Below are positions 8,045-16,219 of a stretch of 38,668 nt of DNA, piece by piece. The stretch comes from Coriobacteriales bacterium (lineage in GTDB: Bacteria > Actinomycetota > Coriobacteriia > Coriobacteriales > Atopobiaceae). Numbering within the stretch: position 1 is the first letter of the stretch; the number at the start of each line of letters is the position of its first letter. A model generated the notes under the pieces. That model saw only the letters and a list, made by a program, of their open reading frames with translations. It did not search any database and was not told the DNA's origin. The position numbers were made by a program, and so were the translations under genes. Location: assembly GCA_030529665.1 (NCBI GenBank), contig JAUMWL010000006.1:1-38668 (forward strand), written 5' to 3'.

Positions 8045-9391
8045 ATGGCCAATACACAGTATTCGGGAGGACGTCCCTCCGAGTCTGGTACTAGGCAAAA
8101 GCGGGCTCGCCGAGAAGGTGCGCCACGCCCTTCTCGCAAGAACGATGCGAGTCGTACCGGCGAGCTCAACAGAACTGGCGCCAACCAGCCGCAGCGCGCC
8201 TACACGTCTGATGGCAATGGCTCAGGCTATCGCTCCAACACGCCGCGGCGAGGACACAAGCGGCACCAGCCCGCGCATGCAGCCAGGCATGCAAAGCCAC
8301 AAAAGAAGCGCTTTCCCGTTTGGGGCATGCTCATAATACTGCTGCTTGTTGGTGCGCTAGGCGCGGGCGGCGTGTATTTGGTAATGAACATCCTGCATCC
8401 CTACGAAGGAGCTAGGGTGGAGGACGGCCAGCAGGTCACCGTCGTCATACCGGAGGGGTCATCGGGAACGGCCATCATACAGGAGCTCCTCGATGCAGGA
8501 GTCATTCACAGCTCGAAGGACTTCCGCAAGGCGGTGCAGCAGCAAAACGCCGACCAGAGCCTGAGGTGCGGAACCTACACGTTTGTGACGGGAAGCGACC
8601 CCAGCGACGTGGTTGCGCAGCTGGTAAAAGGCCCCAACTCCAGCGAGGGGCAGCTCCAGGTACCCGAAGGCCTTACGCTAAAGAAGACCGCAAAGCTCGT
8701 GGAGGAGTCGCTGGGCATTCCTGCCAAGGAGTTTATAAAGCAGGCAAAGGCCGCCAACTATGTGGATGACTACCCGTTCCTTGAGCTCGCCGCAAAGAGC
8801 AAGGGGACGCTTGAGGGATACCTCTATCCCAAGACCTACGACCTTTCGGGAAAGGAAGTCACCGCGGACACGGTGATACGCCTCATGCTATCGCAGTATC
8901 AGAGCGAGGTTGCCGACCTGGACTTTACTGAGGCCAAGTCGCACATCGCCAGCCAATACAACCTCAAGGTAAACGACTACGACATCCTAAAGATCGCATC
9001 CATAATAGAGAAGGAAGCGATCAACGAAGACGACAGGCCTAAGGTCTCGTCCGTGTTCTATAACCGCCTGAGCATAGGCAAGGCATTGGAAAGCGACGCC
9101 ACCATGGGATATGTTACCGGTGGCGCCGTGGATGCCGACGACCTAAAGACGGACAGCCCCTATAACACGTATCTGTATCAGGGACTGCCGCCCACGCCCA
9201 TCTGCTCACCAAGCCAATGGGCGATCGAGGCTGCGGTCGAACCAGCTGATACCAACTACTACTATTTCTTTATTATTGAAGAAGGGGACTACTCCAATCA
9301 TACCTTCTCCGAGACCTATGAGGAGCATGACGAGGCATACGCGGCCGCCCTTGCCGAGATGGCTGGTGACACCAAGACAAAGGAGGACTGA
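8045..9391 (+). CDS. mltG: Endolytic peptidoglycan transglycosylase MltG
   Basis: This is a 448-residue YceG-like membrane enzyme that cleaves nascent glycan strands and sets their length. The first ~90 residues are basic and disordered. A transmembrane segment (WGMLIILLLVGALGAGGVYL) follows, then a LysM-like portion and the catalytic domain with ASIIEKEA (catalytic Glu) and VFYNRLSIGKALESDATMGY. The C-terminus has the typical PPTPICSPSQWAIEAA. The ATG at 8045 has AAAGG six bases upstream. An earlier in-frame start at 7985 would overlap ruvX and is less likely. The long basic N-terminal tail is common in actinobacterial MltG. Confidence 0.95.
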   Translation: MANTQYSGGRPSESGTRQKRARREGAPRPSRKNDASRTGELNRTGANQPQRAYTSDGNGSGYRSNTPRRGHKRHQPAHAARHAKPQKKRFPVWGMLIILLLVGALGAGGVYLVMNILHPYEGARVEDGQQVTVVIPEGSSGTAIIQELLDAGVIHSSKDFRKAVQQQNADQSLRCGTYTFVTGSDPSDVVAQLVKGPNSSEGQLQVPEGLTLKKTAKLVEESLGIPAKEFIKQAKAANYVDDYPFLELAAKSKGTLEGYLYPKTYDLSGKEVTADTVIRLMLSQYQSEVADLDFTEAKSHIASQYNLKVNDYDILKIASIIEKEAINEDDRPKVSSVFYNRLSIGKALESDATMGYVTGGAVDADDLKTDSPYNTYLYQGLPPTPICSPSQWAIEAAVEPADTNYYYFFIIEEGDYSNHTFSETYEEHDEAYAAALAEMAGDTKTKED

Positions 9392-9396
9392 GGCGA

Positions 9397-9900
9397 ATGA
9401 GGTTCTTTAGCGCAAACCGATACGTAGCTTCGGTCGACCTTATTGACGTGGACGATCTGTGCGACGCGGGCATAAGGTGCGTGTTGGTGGATCGCGACAA
9501 CACGCTGGTGCCAAGGGATACCAAAGTGGCGCCACCTCAGGTGCGGTCGTGGCTCAACGACCTTGCTTCTGCGGGTATCGTGGTGTGTATGGTGTCGAAC
9601 AACTTTCATACCAAGGCGGTGTGTGAGTCTGCCAAGGACCTGGGCGTCCACGTGGTGCACCATGCCATGAAGCCCGCGCCTGTTGCCGTACATGTGGCGC
9701 TTTCGCACATGGGGGCATCAAAAGAGCAAGCGGTCCTTGTGGGCGACCAGCTGTTTACCGACGTGATGGCCGGAAACCTGGCGGGCGTAAAGACCATACT
9801 GGTCAAGCCGCAGTGCACCAAGGACCTGTGGTACACGCAATTCTTTCGCAAGTTTGAGAACCTGTTCCTTAGCAACGTGAGCTATGAGGGAGAGGAATAG
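9397..9900 (+). CDS. yqeG: YqeG family HAD-IIIA phosphatase
   Basis: This 167-residue protein carries the HAD motif I as VLVDRDNTLVPRD, motif II in VCMVSNN and motif III/IV in VGDQLFTDVMAGNLAGVKTILVKP. This arrangement marks the YqeG/GEP4-like group, whose bacterial substrate is not firmly established; mitochondrial GEP4 is a phosphatidylglycerophosphate phosphatase. It begins five bases after mltG and is followed by an 87-bp gap with its own promoter for aroK, so it is probably the end of the alaS-side unit. Confidence 0.9.
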   Translation: MRFFSANRYVASVDLIDVDDLCDAGIRCVLVDRDNTLVPRDTKVAPPQVRSWLNDLASAGIVVCMVSNNFHTKAVCESAKDLGVHVVHHAMKPAPVAVHVALSHMGASKEQAVLVGDQLFTDVMAGNLAGVKTILVKPQCTKDLWYTQFFRKFENLFLSNVSYEGEE

Positions 9901-9946
9901 GCGCCTCTGCGGTACACGGTCTTTGCACGCACGGCACCCACAAAGA

Positions 9947-9955
9947 TGGTAGAAT
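9947..9955 (+). promoter_or_regulatory. Extended -10 promoter before aroK
   Basis: TGGTAGAAT fits the extended -10 form used at rarA, alaS and efp. It lies about 33 bases before the aroK TTG codon. Confidence 0.5.
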
Positions 9956-9987
9956 CGTTCCCGTAAAACACGAACGGGGAGATTCCC

Positions 9988-10530
9988 TTGCAAACCAAAG
10001 ACGGATACATTACCCATGAGGGGTGCGACCACATCTTTTTTGTGGGCTTTCTTGGGGCGGGCAAATCAACGCTTGCGCGCAACCTAGGGAGGCTCTATAG
10101 GCGTACCTACGTAGACACCGATAGAATGGCCGAGCGCATTATGCGCAAGACGGTGCGCGAGTGCTTCGAGCAGGATGGCGAGGAGACCTTTAGGCGCATA
10201 GAGACCCAGGTGCTGGAGCGCCTTCAGGCCGAGAAGTCGCTTTTGGTAAGCTGCGGTGGCGGCATCGTTGAGTGCGAGCACAACTGTGAGCTCATGCACA
10301 AGATGGGCGTGGTCGTGTTCTTGGACGGCGACCTCTCTGACTCCCTAAGGCAGATCCAACACCCCGAGAAGAGGCCCGACCTCTGCCTGGATCACGTGGA
10401 GGAGCTGTACAGGCGCAGGCGCCCCCTGTTCATACAGTCCGCCGACTACGTTATCAACATTCGTGACAAGAGCTTTGGGCAGGTGGCGGAGGATGCCGGC
10501 AGGCTGCTTTGGGAGGAGGGCTTGCTATGA
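9988..10530 (+). CDS. aroK: Shikimate kinase
   Basis: This 180-residue P-loop kinase phosphorylates shikimate at O3 in chorismate synthesis. The Walker A GFLGAGKS is at residues 20-27. The substrate Asp is in YVDTD (Asp45), followed by FRRIE (Arg69) and SCGGG (88-92). The lid Arg is in EKRPDL and the late Arg in RRRPLF, so all catalytic groups seem intact. The start is TTG with GGGGAG upstream. The stop overlaps the next ATG (ATGA at 10527). It is the first gene of the aroK/aroB-like/pepP/efp block, an order known from many actinobacteria. Confidence 0.92.
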   Translation: MQTKDGYITHEGCDHIFFVGFLGAGKSTLARNLGRLYRRTYVDTDRMAERIMRKTVRECFEQDGEETFRRIETQVLERLQAEKSLLVSCGGGIVECEHNCELMHKMGVVVFLDGDLSDSLRQIQHPEKRPDLCLDHVEELYRRRRPLFIQSADYVINIRDKSFGQVAEDAGRLLWEEGLL

Positions 10531-11630
10531 GCAAACCTACGATGGCGCTTTCGAGGCAGTGGATACCCCTTATGGGGAGCTCGTGCGACGTCCGGTCGGG
10601 GTTCGACGCCATGGAGCAAGCATCAAAGCTCTTTGCAGGCTCGGTGGGCACACCGCGCCTGTGTGTGGTGGTGCATGGTCCCAATACCGATGAGGAGCTT
10701 GTTGAACGCCTGCGCAGGCAAGTGGTAGACGCGGGATTTGCGGCCGTCTTCTACCAGGTCCAAGGCACCGCGCGCTCCCTTGCGGAGGCAACCAGCTTGT
10801 TTGAGGCCCTCGCACAAGCACATGCGACGAGCGACGATTTGTGCTGCGCGCTGGGAGATGCGGACATACTCTCTCTTGCGGCCTACGTATGCGCCTCTTG
10901 GTGTGGGGGGATGTCGCTCGTTGCGATTCCCACGAGCGAGGTGGCGTTTTTGGAGGGCGTGCTCGTTCCCAGGGGTCTAGACGTTGGTAATCGCGACGAG
11001 CTGGTAAGCGTAAGGGCCCATGCGCGCCACGTGCTTTTGGATTACGACTTGGCGATTACGCCTCATCAGGGCGAGGAGTCCGTCTATGCACGCGTGCTTA
11101 TGGTTGCCACTGCCATGGCGAGCTCCGAGCGGGCGTTTTCGGAGTTGTGGGACCGTGCCGACGCCATGATGGCTGGCGACGAGGGCTTGTTTACCAAGCA
11201 GCTCCTGGCTACGGCCAAGGCACGCGGCCAGGCAATATCATCCTCAGCCGTGGCCACCAGGCAGTCGGTTGGCTACGGCCAGGATGTGGCCAGGGCCTTG
11301 CGGCGCCTCGTTTTGCAACAGGCCCCATACTCCTTGCTCGTGGCCGAGGGAATGAGGTTTACGGCCCGGCTCTCGGTTGCCATGGGCAAGCTCAGCATGG
11401 ACGACATGCTTGCGCAGGACGAGCTTCTTCAGGCACTTGGCATAGGTGTTCCAACCTGCGACGTGGATCCCCAGGCGCTCGTCGCCGCGCTCAAGGAGGA
11501 GCGGTTTGCGCGCACGAATCGCTTTATGCTCCTCTTGCCCTTGTCGATTGGCCGGGTAAGGATTGCGACGGTAGACGACGACATGTTGTACGAGCATGCC
11601 TGCGCATGGTGTTCGGCTCACGCCGTATAG
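10527..11630 (+). CDS. aroB: AroB-like protein (3-dehydroquinate synthase family) with lost active site
   Basis: This 367-residue protein sits in the normal aroB slot between aroK and pepP, overlapping aroK by four bases with a strong GGAGGAGGG site. Overall length and secondary pattern follow AroB, and short blocks align. The diagnostic residues are gone. The GGGVxGD nucleotide motif is GDADILSL (110-117). The DSSVGGKT loop is EGVLVPRG (143-150). The GxxEVIKYG zinc-Glu segment is ESVYARVLMVATA, the GHTFGHAIE segment is GQDVARALR (251-259), and HGEAVxxGM is LLVAEGM (270-276). The frame is intact with no stops, so it is expressed protein rather than an obvious pseudogene. It probably cannot make dehydroquinate. 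Its role may be non-catalytic, such as a partner of shikimate kinase, or a new reaction. Confidence 0.75.
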   Translation: MSKPTMALSRQWIPLMGSSCDVRSGFDAMEQASKLFAGSVGTPRLCVVVHGPNTDEELVERLRRQVVDAGFAAVFYQVQGTARSLAEATSLFEALAQAHATSDDLCCALGDADILSLAAYVCASWCGGMSLVAIPTSEVAFLEGVLVPRGLDVGNRDELVSVRAHARHVLLDYDLAITPHQGEESVYARVLMVATAMASSERAFSELWDRADAMMAGDEGLFTKQLLATAKARGQAISSSAVATRQSVGYGQDVARALRRLVLQQAPYSLLVAEGMRFTARLSVAMGKLSMDDMLAQDELLQALGIGVPTCDVDPQALVAALKEERFARTNRFMLLLPLSIGRVRIATVDDDMLYEHACAWCSAHAV

Positions 11631-11644
11631 ACGGTAACGATGGC

Positions 11645-11677
11645 GGTGGCACACCCCTCTGGGAGCGGTGCGGCACC
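11645..11677 (+). repeat. Imperfect hairpin, third member of the GGTGGCACACC family
   Basis: GGTGGCACACCCCTC (11645-11659) and 11663-11677 form 12 of 15 pairs around a TGG loop, in the 64-bp gap before pepP. The left arm starts with the same 11 bases as the hairpin after alaS. No T-run follows. Confidence 0.55.
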
Positions 11678-11694
11678 AACTTTGGAGGGAAGCG

Positions 11695-12822
11695 ATGGAA
11701 AGAGACGAGGCATGCCGTGCCCTTAGAGGCCGCATGGAACAGTTGCGCAACCTAATGGGGGAACGCGGGTACGACGCTATCGTGGTGCGGAGCAACCCCG
11801 ACATCCGTTGGCTCACGGGGGCAAGCCGCGTGCTAGACGACGAGTCGGCGCACACGGCGTTCGTTACGGCAGACGGCGCGTGGCTGCACACCGACTCGCG
11901 CTATTATCACTCGTTCTTGGCACAGATGGGCGACGCCGCCTCGTGGGAGGTGGACATGGAGTTTGTGGCACATCCCGCATGGGTCGCCGCACGCGTGCAG
12001 GAGCGGCGCGCACGGGTGGTTGCCGTGGAGGACACCATGACCCTTGGGTTCTATGAGGACCTTGAGGCGGAGCTTAACAAGAGGTCCTGCGCGTGCATGA
12101 TGCCTCGCCTACATGGCGACTTGCCTGTCCTTCGCCTGCTTAAGGACGAGGAGGAGATGGGGCTCATGCGCCATGCGCAGCGCATAACCGATGCCGCCTT
12201 CGACCACATGTGCGCGTTTATTCGTCCCGGTCTTACCGAGCTGCAGATACGGGCGGAACTTGAGGGCTACATGCTCTCAAACGGCGCAGAGGGGCTCTCG
12301 TTCGATTCCATCGTGGCGTCTGGGCCCAACGGCGCAAACCCACATGCAAGGCCGGGGTCGCGGGTGGTCGGCACGGGCGACCTCATTGTTTTGGACTATG
12401 GCGCATTGTACGGCGACTATCATTCTGACATGACCCGCACGGTGTGCGTAGGCAAGCCCAGCGCCAAGCAGCGCGAGGTGTATGACGTGGTGAGGCTCGC
12501 TCACGAGCAATGTGCGCAGGCGGCTGTGCCCGGCATGCTGGCAAAGAACCTCCACGAACTGGCCCAACAGATAATCGCTGACGCCGGCTATGGCGACTAC
12601 TTTAGCCATGGCCTTGGCCACGGCGTGGGCATTCAGATACACGAGCGCCCCTCCGTGGGCCGCACCTCAACCGACAGGCTCGACGTGGGCTCGGTCTTTA
12701 CCATAGAGCCGGGCATCTACCTGCCGGGGGAGTTTGGAATCCGGCTTGAGGACTTTGGCGTAATGACCGAGGCCGGCTTCGAGCCCTTTACGACCTCCAC
12801 GCACGACCTCGTGTGCGTGTAG
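11695..12822 (+). CDS. pepP: Xaa-Pro aminopeptidase (M24 family)
   Basis: This is a 375-residue pita-bread metallopeptidase. The N-terminal creatinase-like domain (about 1-130) starts with MERDEACRALRGRMEQLR. The C-terminal catalytic domain has the five metal ligands in order: LDYGALYGDYHSDMTRT (two Asp), HGLGHGVG (His), TIEPGIYLPG (Glu) and IRLEDFG (Glu). It removes N-terminal residues preceding proline. The ATG at 11695 follows GGAGGG by seven bases. The pepP-efp pairing is very common and fits a role in proline peptide turnover beside a factor for polyproline translation. A new promoter separates it from efp. Confidence 0.93.
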   Translation: MERDEACRALRGRMEQLRNLMGERGYDAIVVRSNPDIRWLTGASRVLDDESAHTAFVTADGAWLHTDSRYYHSFLAQMGDAASWEVDMEFVAHPAWVAARVQERRARVVAVEDTMTLGFYEDLEAELNKRSCACMMPRLHGDLPVLRLLKDEEEMGLMRHAQRITDAAFDHMCAFIRPGLTELQIRAELEGYMLSNGAEGLSFDSIVASGPNGANPHARPGSRVVGTGDLIVLDYGALYGDYHSDMTRTVCVGKPSAKQREVYDVVRLAHEQCAQAAVPGMLAKNLHELAQQIIADAGYGDYFSHGLGHGVGIQIHERPSVGRTSTDRLDVGSVFTIEPGIYLPGEFGIRLEDFGVMTEAGFEPFTTSTHDLVCV

Positions 12823-12832
12823 TACGCTAATC

Positions 12833-12841
12833 TGCTAGAAT
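12833..12841 (+). promoter_or_regulatory. Extended -10 promoter of efp
   Basis: TGCTAGAAT lies about 51 bases before the efp start, giving efp and the following genes their own start site. No -35 hexamer is visible. Confidence 0.5.
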
Positions 12842-12891
12842 GACAAAGTTACATCAGTGGTCGCATGCGGCCCAAAGGAAAGAAGGCACAC

Positions 12892-13455
12892 ATGGCTACA
12901 CTTGGCATCACCGACCTCAAGGTAGGACTTGGAGTAAACATAAAGGGTAACGACTGCGTTATCCTCGAGGCACAGCACGTAAAGCCTGGCAAGGGCAACA
13001 CCTACGTGCGTACCAAGTATCGCAACATCCGCACTGGCCGCGTAAACGAGGAGAACTTCCAGCAGTCCGCAAAGTTCGAGAGCGTAAACATGCGCACGCG
13101 CGAGATGCAGTACCTCTATGACGACGGCGACATCTACTACTTTATGGACATGGAGACCTACGAGCAGATCGAGGTGAGCAACGACCTCATTGGCGACAAC
13201 GCCAAGTGGTTTAAGGAGAACGACGTCTGCCTGCTCCAGTATGCAAACGACGTCTTGTATGCCGTGCAGCCTCCCATGTTCATTGAGGTGGAGATTACCG
13301 AGACCGATCCGGGCTTTAAGGGCGACACCGTGCAGGGTGGCACCAAGCCCGCAGTCATCGAGACTGGCGCAACCATCCAGGTGCCCATGTACCTCAACGT
13401 GGGCGAGCGCGTTAAGGTGGACACCCGCACGGGCAAGTTTGTATCTCGCGTATAA
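12892..13455 (+). CDS. efp: Translation elongation factor P
   Basis: This is a 187-residue, three-domain EF-P that relieves ribosome stalling at consecutive prolines. Domain I carries the loop KPGKGNTYVR with Lys34 at the tip, the position modified in many bacteria. Domain III holds the EF-P signature around TDPGFKGDTVQGGTKPAVIETG. The ATG at 12892 has an AAAGGAAAGAAGG ribosome site. An upstream in-frame ATG at 12865 is unlikely because the family starts with MAT-like sequence. No modification gene (epmA, ymfI) is seen nearby. Confidence 0.96.
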   Translation: MATLGITDLKVGLGVNIKGNDCVILEAQHVKPGKGNTYVRTKYRNIRTGRVNEENFQQSAKFESVNMRTREMQYLYDDGDIYYFMDMETYEQIEVSNDLIGDNAKWFKENDVCLLQYANDVLYAVQPPMFIEVEITETDPGFKGDTVQGGTKPAVIETGATIQVPMYLNVGERVKVDTRTGKFVSRV

Positions 13456-13475
13456 CGCAAGGGAGAGGATGTCTC

Positions 13476-13835
13476 ATGGACGGCGAACTCGTTATTTCTG
13501 GTATAGGCGTGTCGCGTGGCGTGGTGTCGACCATAGTGGCCATGGCTGCCGAGCGCGTTGAGGGCGTGGCTTCCGTTGGCGACAAGGCCATTGCCTCCGG
13601 CCTCATTTCGGCCTTCACCGCCAAGTCCGCATCAAACGAGCCCGCGGTGAGCTCCGACGTAGAGGACGACAAGCTCCTCGTGTCGGTGCGCCTGTCGGTG
13701 TTCTATGGGTATCCGTTTACCAAGCTGGCAGCAGACGTGCGCTCGGCCATTGCCGAGGCCGTAAGCAGCCAGATGGGCTTCTCGGTTGGCCGGGTAGACG
13801 TCTGCATAGACAATCTAGTGTTTCCCAAGGAGTAA
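13476..13835 (+). CDS. asp23: Asp23/Gls24 family envelope stress protein
   Basis: This small protein of 119 residues has the Asp23 pattern. It opens with GELVISGIGVSRGVVSTIVAMAA, continues with ERVEGVASVGDK, and ends with LSVFYGYPFTKLAADVRSAIAEAV and VGRVDVCIDNLVF. In staphylococci Asp23 is a membrane-associated cell wall stress protein under SigB. In many Gram-positives the homologue lies, as here, between efp and nusB. It is 20 bases after efp and 6 bases before nusB. Confidence 0.9.
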   Translation: MDGELVISGIGVSRGVVSTIVAMAAERVEGVASVGDKAIASGLISAFTAKSASNEPAVSSDVEDDKLLVSVRLSVFYGYPFTKLAADVRSAIAEAVSSQMGFSVGRVDVCIDNLVFPKE

Positions 13836-13841
13836 GTAAGG

Positions 13842-14345
13842 TTGTCAACACATAAGTTTGCCGGGCGCACGCTCGCGCGCAGCCAAGCGCTGCAATTGCT
13901 CTTTCAGGCAGAGGCACTGGGACAGACGGTTTCTGAGGTGTTGAGGGGTCCGTATGCCATTGGCCAGTGCGACCCCCTCGATGCGTCTGCTTCGTCTGGC
14001 GAGTCCGAGCCTCTGGACGAGTACGCCGAGTACCTTGCGTTAGGTGCGGATGGCATGCGCGCGGAGCTTGACGCCGTAATATCGCGTGCCTCAACCAACT
14101 GGACGGTTGCAAGGATGCCAGCGGTTGACCGCAACCTGCTGCGCCTCGCGCTGTACGAGATGATCTTTGTGGACGAGGTCGCCATAGCCATTACCATCGA
14201 CGAGTCGGTGGAGCTCGCAAAGGCCTATGGCACCGACGAGTCCTCGCGGTTTGTAAACGGACTTCTTGGCCGCGTTGCGACCGATATCGAGAACGGCGTG
14301 GACGTCGTGGACGTTGCCTGCGCTCAGCAAGGCGCGGAGGACTAG
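13842..14345 (+). CDS. nusB: Transcription antitermination factor NusB
   Basis: This 167-residue all-helical protein opens with GRTLARSQALQLLFQAEALG, the usual NusB start. The C-terminal half carries WTVARMPAVDRNLLRLALYEM, ITIDESVELAKAYGTDESSRFVNGLLG, which are the most conserved NusB blocks. It binds boxA RNA with NusE in rRNA antitermination. The start is TTG with AAGGAG nine bases upstream. It carries a Ser/Glu-rich insert of about 25 residues near residue 45 compared with E. coli NusB. Confidence 0.94.
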   Translation: MSTHKFAGRTLARSQALQLLFQAEALGQTVSEVLRGPYAIGQCDPLDASASSGESEPLDEYAEYLALGADGMRAELDAVISRASTNWTVARMPAVDRNLLRLALYEMIFVDEVAIAITIDESVELAKAYGTDESSRFVNGLLGRVATDIENGVDVVDVACAQQGAED

Positions 14346-14347
14346 CT

Positions 14348-14596
14348 ATGGCTCGTCGTGTGGACACCTCGGCATACACCACCTTTGGCCAGATAACCGA
14401 TCGTCTGGACCAGATCGTGGCCGAGGTAAGGCGCAAGGACCTGCCGCTGGAAAGCTCCCTCGACCTGTTTGACGAGGCCATAGCCCTTGGTTCCAAGGCC
14501 GTCGACTTTGTTGACACCGCACCCGTGCTGCCCGAGGAGGCCGTGGGCAACTCCGCCAAGGAGGATGCGAATGGGTCAGAGGCAGCAGCGTCATAG
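14348..14596 (+). CDS. xseB: Exodeoxyribonuclease VII small subunit
   Basis: This 82-residue protein has the XseB helix pair FGQITDRLDQIVAEVRRKDL and PLESSLDLFDEAIALG, then a disordered acidic tail. XseB coats the large subunit XseA, and the complex degrades single-stranded DNA. No xseA is present beside it, although xseA usually precedes xseB. It starts two bases after nusB and its tail overlaps tlyA by 26 bases. Confidence 0.85.
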   Translation: MARRVDTSAYTTFGQITDRLDQIVAEVRRKDLPLESSLDLFDEAIALGSKAVDFVDTAPVLPEEAVGNSAKEDANGSEAAAS

Positions 14597-15359
14597 ACGC
14601 AGGCGCTTGGATGCCGAGCTCGTTGAGCAGGGCTTCTTCTCCAACGCGGAAGACGCCCTGCGTGCGGTTCTTGCCGGCGACGTGTCCACCACCAACCGTA
14701 GGCTCGAGAGTCCCGGAGAGCAGGTGGACGAGGGCATTTTTCTGCATGTGCGGGGACATGTTCCCTATGTGAGCCGCGGCGGCATAAAGCTTGCCCATGG
14801 GCTCGAACACTTTGGCCTTGACGTAAGCGGCTGCGACTGCTTGGACGTGGGCTGCTCCACGGGCGGCTTTACCGACTGCCTGCTGAGGCATGGCGCGGCC
14901 TCGGTGCTGGCCGTGGACGTGGGATATGCGCAGTTCGACTGGTCGCTGCGACAAGACGAGCGCGTAACCCTTGTGGAGCGCAAAAACGTCGTGGACCTGC
15001 CCGCCCATCCCTTGGCACGACCGGTGGATGTGGCGGTGTGCGACGTCTCGTTTACCTCGGTGCTCACCATACTGCCTGCCGTGCGCGAGCTATTGCGCCC
15101 GGGGGGCTGGTTCCTCACGCTCGTAAAGCCGCAGTTTGAGGCGCCTCGTTCGCAGGTGGGCCAGAAGGGCGTGGTGCGAGACGCCGCCGTGCGCGCAGAG
15201 GCGCTCATGCGGGTATCCAAAGGTTTGGAGGAGGCCGGCTTCGTGGTTGAGGGAAGCTGCACCTCTCCCATTAGGGGACGAAAGGGAAATGAGGAGTACT
15301 TGCTGCTAGGGCGGCTTTCCGCATGCGGCAAGGGGGCGGAGGCCCACGAGACGGGGTGA
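14571..15359 (+). CDS. tlyA: TlyA family rRNA (cytidine-2'-O)-methyltransferase
   Basis: This 262-residue protein has an N-terminal S4 RNA-binding domain (RLDAELVEQGFFSNAEDALR) joined to an RrmJ-like methyltransferase. The SAM site is CLDVGCSTGGFTDCLL, with the catalytic-region KPQFEAPRSQVGQKGVVRD. TlyA enzymes methylate 16S and/or 23S rRNA, and loss gives capreomycin resistance in mycobacteria. The ATG at 14571 has AAGGAGG at ideal spacing inside the end of xseB. Its stop overlaps the nadK start (TGATG). The tlyA-nadK-recN order is typical of Gram-positives. Confidence 0.94.
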   Translation: MGQRQQRHRRRRLDAELVEQGFFSNAEDALRAVLAGDVSTTNRRLESPGEQVDEGIFLHVRGHVPYVSRGGIKLAHGLEHFGLDVSGCDCLDVGCSTGGFTDCLLRHGAASVLAVDVGYAQFDWSLRQDERVTLVERKNVVDLPAHPLARPVDVAVCDVSFTSVLTILPAVRELLRPGGWFLTLVKPQFEAPRSQVGQKGVVRDAAVRAEALMRVSKGLEEAGFVVEGSCTSPIRGRKGNEEYLLLGRLSACGKGAEAHETG

Positions 15360-16219
15360 TGGCAGTGAAGGTATTGGTTGTCCCAAACTACGAACGGCCC
15401 GATGCCGTGGAGGACGCGGCGCGGGTGGAGTCTTGGCTGGTGTCTGAGGGCATGGAGGTGATCTGGGTCCCCTACAACCGCCTGCAGATGGCTCAAAACG
15501 TGGACCTGAGCGATTGCTGCCTGGCCGTATCCCTTGGTGGGGACGGCACGCTGCTGCGCGCCGCGCGCACGGTGGGATACAGCGGCATACCCATCGTGGG
15601 CATTTCGTACGGACATCTGGGCTTCCTTACGTGCGCCGGTCCCCAGAACCTCTTTAAGACCATATCCGATGCGCTTGCTGGCGATTTGCATGTGTCTCGC
15701 CGTGCGACCTTGCAGGTGGATGCGGAGTTTGAGGCGCCTGACGGCTCAACACGCAAGACGAGCTGCATGGCGCTCAACGACCTTGCGCTGAGCCATGGGT
15801 CCTTGGGCGGCGTGGTCTCTTTTGCGGTGAGCGTGTCGGGCAACTACATTGACACGCTGCGTGGCGACGGATTCATCGTCTCGACGGCAACTGGTTCCAC
15901 GGGCTATGCGCTTGCGGCGGGAGGACCCATAGTGACCCCCGAGTTCGGCGGCATGGTGTGCGTGCCAGTGGCCCCTCACACCATAATGGCGCGCGCGTTC
16001 CTAACGGCACCAACGGATGTGGTGGAGATTTGCGTGGACCGTGAGCGGCCTGCCGAGGCTTGCGTGTTTGCCGATGGCCAGCCCTTGGGTACGGGGCTGC
16101 GCCCGCTACGCGTAAGCTGCAAGCGGGGCAGGGGCGACATATTGCTTCTGGACTACCGTGCGCAAAGCTTCTATGGGTCTGTGTCGCGCGTGTTCTATGG
16201 AAAGGCGGACAAGCAATGA
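15359..16219 (+). CDS. nadK: NAD kinase
   Basis: This 286-residue NAD kinase carries SLGGDGTLLRAART with the catalytic Asp, GISYGHLGFL, ALNDLALSHG, and the NAD-binding DGFIVSTATGSTGYALAAGG. It makes NADP from NAD in the cytosol. The ATG is overlapped by the tlyA stop, and its own stop TGA overlaps the recN ATG, so translation is probably coupled along tlyA-nadK-recN. Confidence 0.95.
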   Translation: MAVKVLVVPNYERPDAVEDAARVESWLVSEGMEVIWVPYNRLQMAQNVDLSDCCLAVSLGGDGTLLRAARTVGYSGIPIVGISYGHLGFLTCAGPQNLFKTISDALAGDLHVSRRATLQVDAEFEAPDGSTRKTSCMALNDLALSHGSLGGVVSFAVSVSGNYIDTLRGDGFIVSTATGSTGYALAAGGPIVTPEFGGMVCVPVAPHTIMARAFLTAPTDVVEICVDRERPAEACVFADGQPLGTGLRPLRVSCKRGRGDILLLDYRAQSFYGSVSRVFYGKADKQ

